Source: Paenibacillus ginsengihumi DSM 21568 (GTDB taxonomy: Bacteria > Bacillota > Bacilli > Paenibacillales > NBRC-103111). From it: a DNA stretch of 59,408 nucleotides. The stretch is taken from contig NZ_KB905555.1 of assembly GCF_000380965.1 (NCBI RefSeq), positions 86,047 through 145,454 on the forward strand, written 5' to 3'. The position numbers and the translations under genes were made by a program. Positions 43,955-52,249 of the stretch are shown piece after piece. The notes beneath the pieces were generated by a model that made no database searches, was not told the DNA's origin, and saw only the letters and a list, made by a program, of their open reading frames with translations. Numbering within the stretch: position 1 is the stretch's first letter; each line of letters starts with the position of its first letter.

Positions 43955-44141
43955 CTAACGCTCGCCTCAGCGCTTATTCCTTCCGAAACACGACCGATTT
44001 CGTATTCTAACGCTAATAAGCAGCCTTATGCCGCAAGTTTGGCCAGCAGATTCAGCGTTTCGGACAAAATAGCGTTCTTCAGTTGCGTTCCATTTTAAAA
44101 AGGGCACTTATCATCAAAATAACGTTTGTCACTAGCGTTAG
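43955..44141. mobile_element. R3 MITE-like element, copy 2
   Basis: It begins CTAACGCTCG (43955) and ends CTAGCGTTAG (44141), inverted repeats matching at 9 of 10 positions. The 187-bp interior aligns along its length with the element at 19191-19455 once the R1 insertion there is removed. It codes for nothing, and no target duplication is evident. Confidence 0.6.
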
Positions 44142-44151
44142 AGTTGGTATT

Positions 44152-44203
44152 GGGTTGGTTGTGGGTTGGTTGTGGGTTGGTTGTGGGTTGGTTGTGGGTT
44201 GGT
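44152..44203 (+). repeat. 11-bp G-rich tandem repeat
   Basis: GGGTTGGTTGT is repeated four times without change, followed by GGGTTGGT. Five GGG runs and five GG pairs on one strand could form a G-quadruplex. It lies ten bases after the R3 element. Confidence 0.9.
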
Positions 44204-44357
44204 CGAAAGATGTTGCGAGATAATTTCGGGATGATACTGCAATGCAGAAGATCCAGAAAGTCCAGAAGGCTCCAGAAGGTTTCGCTTAAGCCCGCGGTTT
44301 GCGGCTCATTGCTGCGGCAGGCGAGAGCAAAGCGATTCTAAAGGCCTATTCCGGATG

Positions 44358-44524
44358 CATGCGATTGCAAAATGGCAGAAGGCGTTTTTTGGCATGCGAT
44401 TGCAATGGCAGAAGTCGGTTAACTACATGCGACTGAAATGCCAGGAGGCGGTTTGCTGCACGCGACTGAAATGCCAGGAGGCGGTTTGCTGCATGCGACC
44501 AAAATGGCAGAAGGCTTTTCGTTT
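44358..44524 (+). repeat. 33-bp tandem repeat, five units
   Basis: Units start at 44358 (35 bp), 44393, 44426, 44459 and 44492 (33 bp each). A typical unit is CATGCGACTGAAATGCCAGG followed by AGGCGGTTTGCTG. Units 3 and 4 differ at one base. The unit length keeps frame, so the + strand can be read as repeats of an 11-aa word (MRLKCQEAVCC), but there is no ribosome site, so I do not call a gene. Confidence 0.85.
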
Positions 44525-44528
44525 CAGT

Positions 44529-44556
44529 AGTTTACATAACTAATATTATGTAAAAA
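44529..44556. other. dif-like site 2 (11-6-11)
   Basis: Left arm AGTTTACATAA, centre CTAATA, right arm TTATGTAAAAA. It shares its left arm exactly with site 3 at 57348. The right arm resembles the TTATGTAAACT half of B. subtilis dif as I recall it. Confidence 0.55.
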
Positions 44557-44648
44557 AATAGAGCAATTTCGTCCTATCCTATGAACCTTTCTTGTTTCGC
44601 TTACGCCTATTTAATGAGCGCGCTACAAAGCAGGAAAGGCGGCACAGG

Positions 44649-45542
44649 ATGAAAAAATGCCTTTACATCATTGCATGGATCACAATGCTTGGCTGTCTGA
44701 CGGCCTGGATCGCGAAAGACAGCATGCAGGCACCGGCACAGGAGGTGTACTACCGAGAGCAAGCGATGGTGCTGTTGTACCACGACGTGCGCAGCGAGCT
44801 GCCGCCGGGGGACAAAGCGGCGTCCACCGTCAGTACCGCGCAGCTTCGAGAGCATTTGCAGATGCTGACCGATAAGGGGTTCCATATTCTGAGCATGGAT
44901 GACTTCGTGTCCTTTATGCTGTACGGAAAGCCTATTCCGCCCAATGCGTTGCTGCTCACGTTCGATGACGGTTACGAATCCTTCTATAAGGAAGCGGCGC
45001 CGGTGCTGCAGCAGTTCCGGGCGACGGCCGCCAATTTTATCGTGGGCGAATCGTCCGATCGGTTCAACCCGAAAGCGGAGCCGCATCTGAGCTGGGCGCA
45101 AATGCGCCGGCTGAAGGCTCAAGGCATGGGCTTCTACAACCATACCTACCACCTGCACTACATGGCGGCTTCCGAGCCGGACGGTTCGCCGCGGCCTGCG
45201 CTGGCCTCAAGGATATTCCTGAAAACGGTCAATCGCGCCGAAACAGAGGAGCAATATCGCCAAAGAATTTATACCGATCTTGCCTGGATGGAGAAGCGGC
45301 TGAATCAGGAATTGGGCGAGCAGCGTTTTTTGCTGGCTTTCCCTTACGGGGCTTATAATGAAACGGTATTGGAAGAAGCGCGGCGAGCGGGGATCGAGCT
45401 ATTTTTCGGAACAGAAGAGGGCATGAATACTCCGGGGAACCAGATTGTAAAACGGGTAAACGCCGGCGAACCGTATATGTCGGCTGATACGCTATGGGCT
45501 CATATGCAAAGCATTATCGCGAAAGAGAAAGCGAAGCATTGA
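44649..45542 (+). CDS. Membrane-anchored polysaccharide deacetylase
   Basis: A 297-aa NodB-domain deacetylase (carbohydrate esterase family 4). One N-terminal hydrophobic helix (residues 5-21) acts as anchor or signal. LLYHDV lies near residue 43, the metal and catalytic motif TFDDGYE near 104, and HTYHLH near 165 supplies metal ligands. FPYGAYN is near 241. It probably deacetylates cell-wall or extracellular polysaccharide. The ATG at 44649 follows GGAAAGGCGG; an upstream in-frame ATG lacks a ribosome site. Confidence 0.85.
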   Translation: MKKCLYIIAWITMLGCLTAWIAKDSMQAPAQEVYYREQAMVLLYHDVRSELPPGDKAASTVSTAQLREHLQMLTDKGFHILSMDDFVSFMLYGKPIPPNALLLTFDDGYESFYKEAAPVLQQFRATAANFIVGESSDRFNPKAEPHLSWAQMRRLKAQGMGFYNHTYHLHYMAASEPDGSPRPALASRIFLKTVNRAETEEQYRQRIYTDLAWMEKRLNQELGEQRFLLAFPYGAYNETVLEEARRAGIELFFGTEEGMNTPGNQIVKRVNAGEPYMSADTLWAHMQSIIAKEKAKH

Positions 45543-45600
45543 ACCGAAATCCGATTTGTTACGCCTATAGATATAGATCGACACAATGGGAGGTGGAGAC

Positions 45601-46170
45601 ATGGAACGGGAAACCGCAGAATTCGCGTTAATGGACGATATTCGGCGGGGGGACAAGGAAGCTTTTCGGGCATTAGCGAATCCGCTCATACCGAAAGCGT
45701 ACCGAACCGCTTACATGATGCTGCAGTCCAGGCCGCTGGCGGAAGAAGCCGTGCAGAACGCGCTGATCGAGCTGTATACGAGCATCATGAAGGGCAAAGA
45801 GATCGCCTGCCTGCAGAGCTGGTTCAACCGGCTGCTGGCGCACCGGGCGATCGATATCACCAGGAAGGAACAGGGCTTCAAGCACGCTGTCGATATCGAC
45901 AGCATGGACATCGAAGATGCCGCCACCGCTCCGCTGGAGAGCCTGCTGAGGAAGGAGCAGTCGGAATGGCTGCTCGAATCGGTGATGGCGCTGGAGCAGC
46001 ATCAGCGGATCGTGCTCGCGCTGTTTTATTTTCACGAACTGAAAATCGAGGAAATCGCCGCGCTGCTGGCGATCAAGGAAGGGACGGTCAAGTCGCGGCT
46101 GCATCATGCCAGAATCAAGCTGAAGAGCTTGCTTCATCAATCGCAAGGAGCAAAGGAGCTGATTGTGTGA
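45601..46170 (+). CDS. ECF-type RNA polymerase sigma factor
   Basis: A 189-aa extracytoplasmic-function sigma factor. Region 2 spans roughly residues 20-95 (KAYRTAYMMLQSRPLAEEAVQ, read here in part). Region 4 covers residues 125-180 with EIAALLAIKEGTVKSRLHHA as the helix-turn-helix. GGGAGGTGGAG lies directly before the ATG at 45601; an ATG inside that site is rejected. The stop overlaps the next start as GTGTGA, coupling it to its presumed anti-sigma factor. Confidence 0.9.
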   Translation: MERETAEFALMDDIRRGDKEAFRALANPLIPKAYRTAYMMLQSRPLAEEAVQNALIELYTSIMKGKEIACLQSWFNRLLAHRAIDITRKEQGFKHAVDIDSMDIEDAATAPLESLLRKEQSEWLLESVMALEQHQRIVLALFYFHELKIEEIAALLAIKEGTVKSRLHHARIKLKSLLHQSQGAKELIV

Positions 46171-47690
46171 ATCGGGATAAGGAGACGAAGGCGACTCTGG
46201 AACAAGCGCTGGAGACGATTCCGGTGCCGGAATCGCTGTTTCACTTCGCGGCTCAGGTGCCGGCGCGATGCGCTCGGGACGAGCTTGAAGCCGAGCCAAA
46301 ACCGAATAGGGGTTCAGCAGCCAGCAGCGGACGGAAGCGGCTTCCTGCCGTCATGAAAGGCGCGGCCGCAGCCGCAGTGCTGATCGCGGCAATCTCCGCA
46401 GGCGTAACGATGTCGCCCGCCTTGGCCTCGATGGTGAAGGGCGTGCCGGGCATCGGCGTCGCCGTCGATTGGCTGACGCAGCTGCGCGAACAAGACGGCG
46501 TGCAGGGCGCGATCAATCACGGCTATGTTCCGATCGAACCGGCGACGCTGCAGGCAGAAGGAATGACCATTACGATTAGCGACATTTATTTGACGGACGA
46601 GGAATTGCTGTTCAAAAGCTTCATTCGCTTCGACGAGGCGGCCGCAGCCGCTCGCCGCGAGGAGGAGATTATGATCGTACCGCTGAACAATCTGCTCGGC
46701 GGAGGCTCGACGACGCACTCGGATGTTGCGGAGAGCGAAGACGGAAGCGGAGAAGTGCGGCAAGATACCTACAAATATCATTTGGCGGAAGGAACTGTGC
46801 AGCAGTTTTTGAACAGCGGGGAAGACATCGAGTTCGTGGTGTCGAGGCATACGTTCCGGGATGAGCTGCAAACTGTCGAATACCGGGAAATCGGGACGAT
46901 CAAGGTGCCGGTAACGCCGGATAAGCTGCTGCACAACCGGGTGCTGGAGCCGCAGCTGGCCATGCCGACGGCCGATCCCGAACTGACGGAGCTTTCATGG
47001 GAAAAGCTGACGATCCAGCCGACGACGATGAATGTCGTTCTCAAGGCGCCGGAAGGTTGGGAGTACGATTTTCCCAGAGATGAGGAAACGGCGCCTTATT
47101 TGAAGGACGACCAGGGCAACGTCTATATGTATGACCCGTCCGGCCCCGCTCTGCTGTTCGACGAGGCAGGGAAGCAGCAGCTGCCGTTCTCTTCGTCCGT
47201 GTACTTTAATCCAGACGTCCGATCGCTGACGCTGCATATCGGCGAGATGACGATCAGCGAGGCGAAGCCGAGCCTTGAGACCAAGCTGGATTTAAGCGGC
47301 GGGTTCCCGCAGGCGATCCGTTTTAAAGGCGAAGACATCGTCGTCGAGGGCGCCGAATACTTGCCGGAGGGATACCTGCATTTGAAGATAGGGAAGCTGG
47401 AGCCGGAGCAAACGAAGCTGAGCGGTGTGTCCTTCAAGATCGCCGAGCGCGAGAAGTTTGCCGGGACCGAGCCTGAAGCGTACAATGCCTCGATCCGAAA
47501 GCAGAGCGAGGACCGGAAGGCGCTCGGCATCAGCGCCTTCGGCATCGCCGAGGGTTCCCGCGAACAGCCGCAGCTGGACGTCTATCTTCCCGCTCCCAAG
47601 CGGGACAGCTATACGCTGCTTCTGTCCCGCACCAACGACCGGATCGCTGTAAACAAGGATTACACGATTCCGTTGCATCCGAAGCCTTAG
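46167..47690 (+). CDS. DUF4179-domain membrane protein, presumed anti-sigma factor
   Basis: A 507-aa protein with a short cytoplasmic N-terminus, one membrane helix at about residues 63-85 and a large outside part of the DUF4179 type. The GTG at 46167 overlaps the sigma gene stop and has AAAGGAG seven bases upstream. A much longer open frame upstream is only a shadow of the sigma gene. In the Bacilli such proteins pair with ECF sigma factors and hold them at the membrane until a signal arrives; the signal here is unknown. Confidence 0.82.
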   Translation: MNRDKETKATLEQALETIPVPESLFHFAAQVPARCARDELEAEPKPNRGSAASSGRKRLPAVMKGAAAAAVLIAAISAGVTMSPALASMVKGVPGIGVAVDWLTQLREQDGVQGAINHGYVPIEPATLQAEGMTITISDIYLTDEELLFKSFIRFDEAAAAARREEEIMIVPLNNLLGGGSTTHSDVAESEDGSGEVRQDTYKYHLAEGTVQQFLNSGEDIEFVVSRHTFRDELQTVEYREIGTIKVPVTPDKLLHNRVLEPQLAMPTADPELTELSWEKLTIQPTTMNVVLKAPEGWEYDFPRDEETAPYLKDDQGNVYMYDPSGPALLFDEAGKQQLPFSSSVYFNPDVRSLTLHIGEMTISEAKPSLETKLDLSGGFPQAIRFKGEDIVVEGAEYLPEGYLHLKIGKLEPEQTKLSGVSFKIAEREKFAGTEPEAYNASIRKQSEDRKALGISAFGIAEGSREQPQLDVYLPAPKRDSYTLLLSRTNDRIAVNKDYTIPLHPKP

Positions 47691-47730
47691 GCCGCAGCCC
47701 ACATGCCGGGGTTGTTACTCATCGCCGCTG

Positions 47731-47759
47731 AGCGAGGGGAACAGCCCGTTCTTTTTTTT
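47731..47759 (+). terminator. Terminator after the sigma/anti-sigma operon
   Basis: A weak stem (GGGGAAC with GTTCTTTT, using wobble pairs) is followed by eight T residues (47752-47759). Confidence 0.5.
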
Positions 47760-47839
47760 GCAATTGTATTGGCGCGATTCGCCACGGTATACTTTGATCA
47801 GTATATCCATTCATCGGAGTATTTTTTTACACGCAAAAT

Positions 47840-47862
47840 TGGTGACATACAAGGTGTCACCA
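47840..47862 (+). promoter_or_regulatory. Palindromic operator before the WYL regulator
   Basis: TGGTGACA (47840-47847) and TGTCACCA (47855-47862) form an inverted repeat with a 7-base spacer. TATGAT at 47872-47877 follows, which may be the -10. The position suggests autoregulation by the HTH-WYL protein. Confidence 0.55.
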
Positions 47863-47901
47863 TTGGAATGCTATGATCGTCTTTGAGAAGCGAGAGATTC
47901 C

Positions 47902-48882
47902 ATGATGAAACGAATGGACAGGTTGCTGGCGATCCTGATCGCTCTGCAGCGAAGGCCGGAAACCGCGCAAAATCTGGCCGACAAACTGGAAGTGAGCAAG
48001 CGGACGATATTGCGGGATATGCAGGCGCTCTCCGAGCTGGGCATTCCTCTCTATGCCGTGCCGGGCCCTTCGGGCGGCTTTCGGCTGATGGAAGGCTTCC
48101 AGCTCGCCCCTCTGCATTTCGATGTCGACGAAGCGTTGACCGTCCTCTTCGCGCTGCACAGCTTAACCAAGATGGCCGATACCCCGTTCAAACAGGCAAG
48201 ATGGACGGCGGTGGACAAAATCAAATCGATTATGCCCGAGCAAATGCTGAAGCAGCTGGAACCGCTGCTGGAGTATGTGGAATTCGAGATTCCGCCGCGC
48301 AAGGTAAAAACGCCTTATTTGTCCGACTTGCTGGTCCATGCCGCGGAAGCCCACTGGCTGCGCGTGCTCTACCGGTCGGAAAACCAGCGCCGCTGGCTTG
48401 AGCTCCTGCCCAGGAAAATCTTCGCGGCACACGGCTTCTGGTACTGCGAGGCATGGTCGCCCACCCATGGAGAGCAGCGGACATTCCGCGTCGACCGGAT
48501 GGAGAGCATAGAAAGAATAGACACTCCGTCCAACGGGGGCAAGCGCTCCGTTTCCGGGAAGCGGGAGAGCGGGATGGAAGCAAGGCAAGCCCCCGACGTG
48601 CGGATCGTCGCCAGGTTGACTTACCGCGGCGCTTTGTTGGCCGAACAGGATTATCATATCGGCGAATGTGTGAAGCAAGTAACCGATGAAGCCTGGGAGG
48701 TCGATTTTCGGTGTCCGGCGGCGGAATGGAGATGGGCGGTGCGCTTTTTCTTTGCGCTCGGGATGGATGCCGAGGTGATCGAGCCTGCGTCGCTGCGCCG
48801 GGAAATTGGTGAGATGGCGGCCAAGCTGTGCGAACGGTACAGCCAGCAACCGAACCAGGCCCACTCGGGCGAGCAACATTAG
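47902..48882 (+). CDS. HTH-WYL (YafY-like) transcriptional regulator
   Basis: A 326-aa regulator. An N-terminal HTH-11 domain (KRMDRLLAILIALQRRPETA, and KLEVSKRTILRDMQALSELG near residue 28) is followed by a WYL domain from about residue 140 (LRVLYRSENQRRWLELLP). WYL domains sense nucleic acids or small ligands. An operator-like palindrome lies 40 bp upstream. The ATG at 47905 is an equally possible start; the ribosome site is weak. The following gene lies 21 bp downstream and probably shares the transcript. Confidence 0.85.
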   Translation: MMKRMDRLLAILIALQRRPETAQNLADKLEVSKRTILRDMQALSELGIPLYAVPGPSGGFRLMEGFQLAPLHFDVDEALTVLFALHSLTKMADTPFKQARWTAVDKIKSIMPEQMLKQLEPLLEYVEFEIPPRKVKTPYLSDLLVHAAEAHWLRVLYRSENQRRWLELLPRKIFAAHGFWYCEAWSPTHGEQRTFRVDRMESIERIDTPSNGGKRSVSGKRESGMEARQAPDVRIVARLTYRGALLAEQDYHIGECVKQVTDEAWEVDFRCPAAEWRWAVRFFFALGMDAEVIEPASLRREIGEMAAKLCERYSQQPNQAHSGEQH

Positions 48883-48903
48883 TTAATAAGGAGGAACAAC
48901 CGG

Positions 48904-49788
48904 ATGGTAAAACAACGAATTCTTGAAAAGGCGAAAACGTTTCTGTACACGAACGGGCGTTTGCTTGACCGAAGGCGCTTCGAGTATCACTTTGAAGGAG
49001 GATCGAAGGAGGCGGTGATCGCCGCGCTTCGCGCCTACCAGAATCGGGACGGCGGCTTCGGCAACGCGCTCGAGCCGGATATCCGCTGCCCGCAGAGCCA
49101 GCCGGTACCGACTGAAATGGCGCTTGCCGTCATGGACGAGGTGGGCTGCTTCGACCCGGATCTATTGGACGGGATCATAGCGTATCTGCGGTCCATTGCG
49201 CTCCCCGGCGGCGGGTTCCCGCTGATCTTTCGTTCCGCCCGAGAATACCCGCATGCGCCGTGGTGGGAAAGCGACCGGGACGACCAAGCTTCAATCAATC
49301 CGACCGGCACCATCATCGGCTTGCTGTACAAGCAGAACATCAGAACCGCGATCTATGCGGAGGAATGGTTTACGGCAACCACCGCATACATTTGGCGCTA
49401 TTTCGAGCAGGAACGGCCGCAAGGTTATCATGACGGCATTCATTGGATAACATTCCTGCAGCACACGCCGGAGCAAGCGAGAGCCGCCAAATATTGGCGG
49501 ACCGTCGACGAATGGCTGCAGCTACCCGAGACGATCGAGCGAAATCCGCAAGCCGACGGCTACACGCATAAAGTGCTGGACTGGGCGCCGATTCCAGGCA
49601 GCTATCCGAGCCGGCACATCTCGAGCGCCGATGTTCATAACCATTTGCAGGCGCTGATCGGGCAGCAGGGTGAGGATGGGGGATGGCCGATCAATTGGCT
49701 TCCGCCCGGCCCCGGAGCCGAAGCCGAGTGGCGCGGCTGGATAACGGTGGAGCGACTGAAGACGTTGCGAGCGTACGGGATGCTATAA
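48904..49788 (+). CDS. Prenyltransferase/squalene-oxidase-repeat-like hypothetical protein
   Basis: A 294-aa soluble protein. Two segments, YQNRDGGFGNALEPD near residue 45 and GQQGEDGGWPINW near 259, resemble the QW-type repeats of alpha-barrel terpene cyclases and prenyltransferases. The DxDD or metal-binding residues of active enzymes are not evident, so no reaction is proposed. AAGGAGG lies about ten bases before the ATG. It is probably cotranscribed with, and controlled by, the WYL regulator. Confidence 0.65.
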   Translation: MVKQRILEKAKTFLYTNGRLLDRRRFEYHFEGGSKEAVIAALRAYQNRDGGFGNALEPDIRCPQSQPVPTEMALAVMDEVGCFDPDLLDGIIAYLRSIALPGGGFPLIFRSAREYPHAPWWESDRDDQASINPTGTIIGLLYKQNIRTAIYAEEWFTATTAYIWRYFEQERPQGYHDGIHWITFLQHTPEQARAAKYWRTVDEWLQLPETIERNPQADGYTHKVLDWAPIPGSYPSRHISSADVHNHLQALIGQQGEDGGWPINWLPPGPGAEAEWRGWITVERLKTLRAYGML

Positions 49789-49995
49789 CCGGCCCGACGG
49801 CAGCAGCCCGACAATGACGGATAGCTGTGAAAATGTTCAATAACGAAGCACCGCCCCGATCGTTATATTGTCGCGCCGGGTTCCATTCGATACCATTGTA
49901 TGCTGATTTTGCCGTAACGCCCGTCATTTCCTTCTTTCGGGGCTATTTTCGGGAACCATTCAAGCCATCCGCTGCTGTTCAAAAACGATGGCACA

Positions 49996-50004
49996 TGCTA
50001 TAAT
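49996..50004 (+). promoter_or_regulatory. Extended -10 promoter of the MOSC gene
   Basis: TGCTATAAT combines a TGn extension with a perfect TATAAT (49999-50004), about 90 bases before the start. No good -35 is visible, which extended -10 promoters tolerate. The rest of the 49789-50095 gap shows nothing else. Confidence 0.55.
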
Positions 50005-50095
50005 CATCGCATTCTAAACATCGCAGAGTGACGAAACAATGGGTATCTTCAGCGACGCTCCCGAAAAAGAATGATGGATGATGAGGTGATGCCGA

Positions 50096-50779
50096 ATGAG
50101 CCAGATCGAGATCGTGTCGATCAATGTAGGGAAACCGGCGACGCTCAACTTGAGCAGCAAGGAAATCAGCACGGGCATAATGAAGACACCGGTTCATGGC
50201 GCGTTGTATTTATCGCATCTGAATTTCGAAGGCGACGGACAGGCCGATCTTAAATTTCACGGCGGCAAAGACAAGGCGGTGTGCGTATACCCTTACGAGC
50301 ATTACGCGTATTGGGAGAACGAGCTGGGCATCCAGCTGGCATACGGCGCCTTCGGCGAAAATTTGACGATCCGCGGCTTGAAGGAGGCGGACGTCTGTAT
50401 CGGCGATGTGTTTCAGCTGGGGGAAGCGGTCGTGCAGGTGACCCAGCCGCGGCAGCCGTGCTACAAACTGTCCGCCAGGTACGGCGATCCGGATCTGCCG
50501 CTGAAGGTGCAGAATACCGGGTATACCGGCTATTATTTTCGCGTGCTGACGGAAGGGACGGTATCCGCAGTGGGCGGTCTCGTTCCCGTCTCCCGGCATC
50601 CCAAGGCGGTGACGGTCGCTTTTGCCAACGAAATCATGCATCATCGGAAAAATGACGAGGCGGGCATCCGCACGATCCTGGAAGTGGACGAGCTGTCCGA
50701 CAGCTGGAAAAAGACGCTTCGCAAGCGTCTGGAAGGGGAAGAAGGCAGCACGAAGGAGCGGCTGACCGGAAATCTCTAG
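50096..50779 (+). CDS. MOSC-domain protein, YiiM-like
   Basis: A 227-aa MOSC protein of the YiiM branch. It begins SQIEIVSINVGKPATLNL. DGQADLKFHGGKDKAVCVY lies near residue 43 and FGENLTIRG near 84. The conserved cysteine QPRQPCYKL near residue 119 is the presumed molybdenum-sulfur ligand. YiiM-type enzymes use molybdenum cofactor to reduce N-hydroxylated compounds. The molybdoenzyme cluster next door makes a shared need for the cofactor plausible. The start follows GAGGTGA. Confidence 0.85.
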   Translation: MSQIEIVSINVGKPATLNLSSKEISTGIMKTPVHGALYLSHLNFEGDGQADLKFHGGKDKAVCVYPYEHYAYWENELGIQLAYGAFGENLTIRGLKEADVCIGDVFQLGEAVVQVTQPRQPCYKLSARYGDPDLPLKVQNTGYTGYYFRVLTEGTVSAVGGLVPVSRHPKAVTVAFANEIMHHRKNDEAGIRTILEVDELSDSWKKTLRKRLEGEEGSTKERLTGNL

Positions 50780-50830
50780 GGGCGGGGCCCCCGGCATCTG
50801 CTGGTTTGACGAAAAAAGACCGTCCATGCG

Positions 50831-50906
50831 AATAAGCGGGCACGAACAATTCCTGCCGTCATCGGTCGTCACCTGCGGTGCCCGAAAATTCGCCGGAAGG
50901 TTCCGA
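50831..50906 (-). repeat. R1 bipartite hairpin repeat, copy 8
   Basis: On the minus strand it reads GGAACCTTCCGGCGAATTTT, then CACCGCAGGTGACGACCGAT, then GACGGCAGGAATTGTTCGTG. The last arm has decayed (TTCGTGCCC instead of CTCGTCATCGG). The loop GCAGGAATTG is shared with copy 7. Confidence 0.7.
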
Positions 50907-50953
50907 TCAGCTAACCGGCGGCTCCCCGAAGAAGGGTGTCTCTGCAAGCGTAA

Positions 50954-51145
50954 TTAATCCTTCGTATCGTCCATCCTGCGAAAGTAGAGATACATCAGCA
51001 AGCCCATGACGAAGACGAAGCCAAGCGCCATGGAGTAATAGAGAAGCTCGTCGTGATGCCCTGCCAGATAGGACTCCGTCATATACTGGACGAGTATGAT
51101 CTGGGCGGCGATGAAGAAGATGAACATCCACCAGGCCATGCGCAT
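50954..51145 (-). CDS. Small two-helix membrane protein of the molybdoenzyme cluster
   Basis: A 63-aa protein with two membrane helices (about residues 4-22 and 34-56) and a charged C-terminus (RRMDDTKD). GAGGGGGTG precedes its ATG, and it starts three bases after the Rieske gene stop, so it is the last gene of this minus-strand operon. It probably stabilises the membrane part of the complex. No family name can be given. Confidence 0.65.
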   Translation of the reverse strand: MRMAWWMFIFFIAAQIILVQYMTESYLAGHHDELLYYSMALGFVFVMGLLMYLYFRRMDDTKD

Positions 51146-51148
51146 CGC

Positions 51149-51670
51149 TCACACCCCCTCGTGACCTTCGATCGGCTTCATGCCGACCGCGTAGATGCCG
51201 TCCTTGCGGAAATCAAGCCGCACGGCAGGGAGCGGGCGTTGAGGCGGCCCGGCCAGCACCGAGCCGTCCTCCACGTTGAAAAAGCCGTTGTGGCAGGGGC
51301 AGGTCATCTTGCCGGACGCTTGGTCCCAATATACCGGACAGCCGAGATGCGTGCATTTAATGTGATAAGACCGGTACTCCTTCTCCGAGAGGCGGATAAG
51401 GAGCGCCGGTTCGTTATCGTGAGGATACAGGAACGGCTTGCTTTCGCCGATTCCGAGTTCGTCGAGGCCCGCGATTCGCAGCGCGGGCGCCGCCGGTTCG
51501 TGTCGCCCGTTCCGCGTGGCGCGAGCGACGAAGGGAAACGAGCCCACGAAGCAAATGCCGAGAAATGCGAGAGAAGCCCCGATGAAGCCCCGCCGGTTCA
51601 TGTACAGCTCCTGCTCGCGGTCGATGTTCAGCGCCTGCCTCTTCAAAAATTGATCGATACGCTTCCACAT
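51149..51670 (-). CDS. Rieske 2Fe-2S protein
   Basis: A 173-aa Rieske protein. The cluster ligands are CTHLGC near residue 108 and CPCHNGF near 126, i.e. Cys-His and Cys-His, with the two extra cysteines of bc1-type Rieske proteins. A hydrophobic stretch at residues 27-48, preceded by MNRRGF, looks like a Tat-type or uncleaved anchor, which would place the cluster outside the membrane. CAGGAGGG precedes the ATG. Within this operon it could take electrons from quinol or hand them to the b-type subunit. Confidence 0.85.
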   Translation of the reverse strand: MWKRIDQFLKRQALNIDREQELYMNRRGFIGASLAFLGICFVGSFPFVARATRNGRHEPAAPALRIAGLDELGIGESKPFLYPHDNEPALLIRLSEKEYRSYHIKCTHLGCPVYWDQASGKMTCPCHNGFFNVEDGSVLAGPPQRPLPAVRLDFRKDGIYAVGMKPIEGHEGV

Positions 51671-51697
51671 GATCGGTACCCTCCTGAATGTCCCGGA

Positions 51698-52249
51698 TTA
51701 TTCTTCGCTATAGCCGAAACGGTGCGTCTGTGTGTCAGGCACGCCGATGACCGTTCTCGTCTCGATGAGCGTCCCGCCGAAGTCCCAGACGTATTGAACA
51801 GGCTTGTTCCGCTTGTGCCGCGCTTCCTCCTCGTCCAGGAACTGGATCGTATCGGTCGGACAGACGCTGACGCACATCGGAGGCCGCCCCTTGGAGGTTC
51901 TGTCGTAGCATAGATCGCATTTGTACATCAGATTGCGCTTCTCATCCACCCGCGGAATGCCGAACGGGCAGGCATATGTGCAATTTTTGCAGCCGATGCA
52001 CTTCTCATGCGAAGCGGACAGCACGACGCCGTCGAGCACGGAAATCGCCTGGACCGGGCACGATTCGGCGCATGCCGGCGTGACGCAGTGCATGCAAGGG
52101 GTCGGCGACGCAGCGACCGTCTCGCCCGGATTCAGCTCGTCCACGAACATGCGGGACAGCCGGTCGTGTCCGCTGCACTCCTCGCAGCCGATCATGCAGG
52201 CGCGGCAGCCGATGCAGCGCTCGAAGTCAATGTACAGTACTTTGGCCAT
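51698..52249 (-). CDS. 4Fe-4S ferredoxin-type electron-transfer subunit
   Basis: A 183-aa iron-sulfur subunit of the DmsB/HybA/FdnH type. Cysteine clusters occur in CIGCRACMIGCEEC near residue 12, CMHCVTPACAESCP near 53, CIGCKNCTYACP near 84, and a CDLCYDR/CVSVCPTD pair near 112-131, enough for up to four 4Fe-4S clusters. It should pass electrons between the molybdenum subunit and the membrane. CAGGAGGAG precedes its ATG, and its start overlaps the end of the molybdopterin gene by 23 bp. Confidence 0.87.
   Translation of the reverse strand: MAKVLYIDFERCIGCRACMIGCEECSGHDRLSRMFVDELNPGETVAASPTPCMHCVTPACAESCPVQAISVLDGVVLSASHEKCIGCKNCTYACPFGIPRVDEKRNLMYKCDLCYDRTSKGRPPMCVSVCPTDTIQFLDEEEARHKRNKPVQYVWDFGGTLIETRTVIGVPDTQTHRFGYSEE

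Noticed and set aside
44358-44524. CRISPR array
   Set aside because: Units are directly adjacent with no unique spacers, and no cas genes are in the window.
44355-44543. A 62-codon frame reading through the 33-bp repeats
   Set aside because: The frame follows from a repeat unit divisible by three; there is no ribosome site or promoter.
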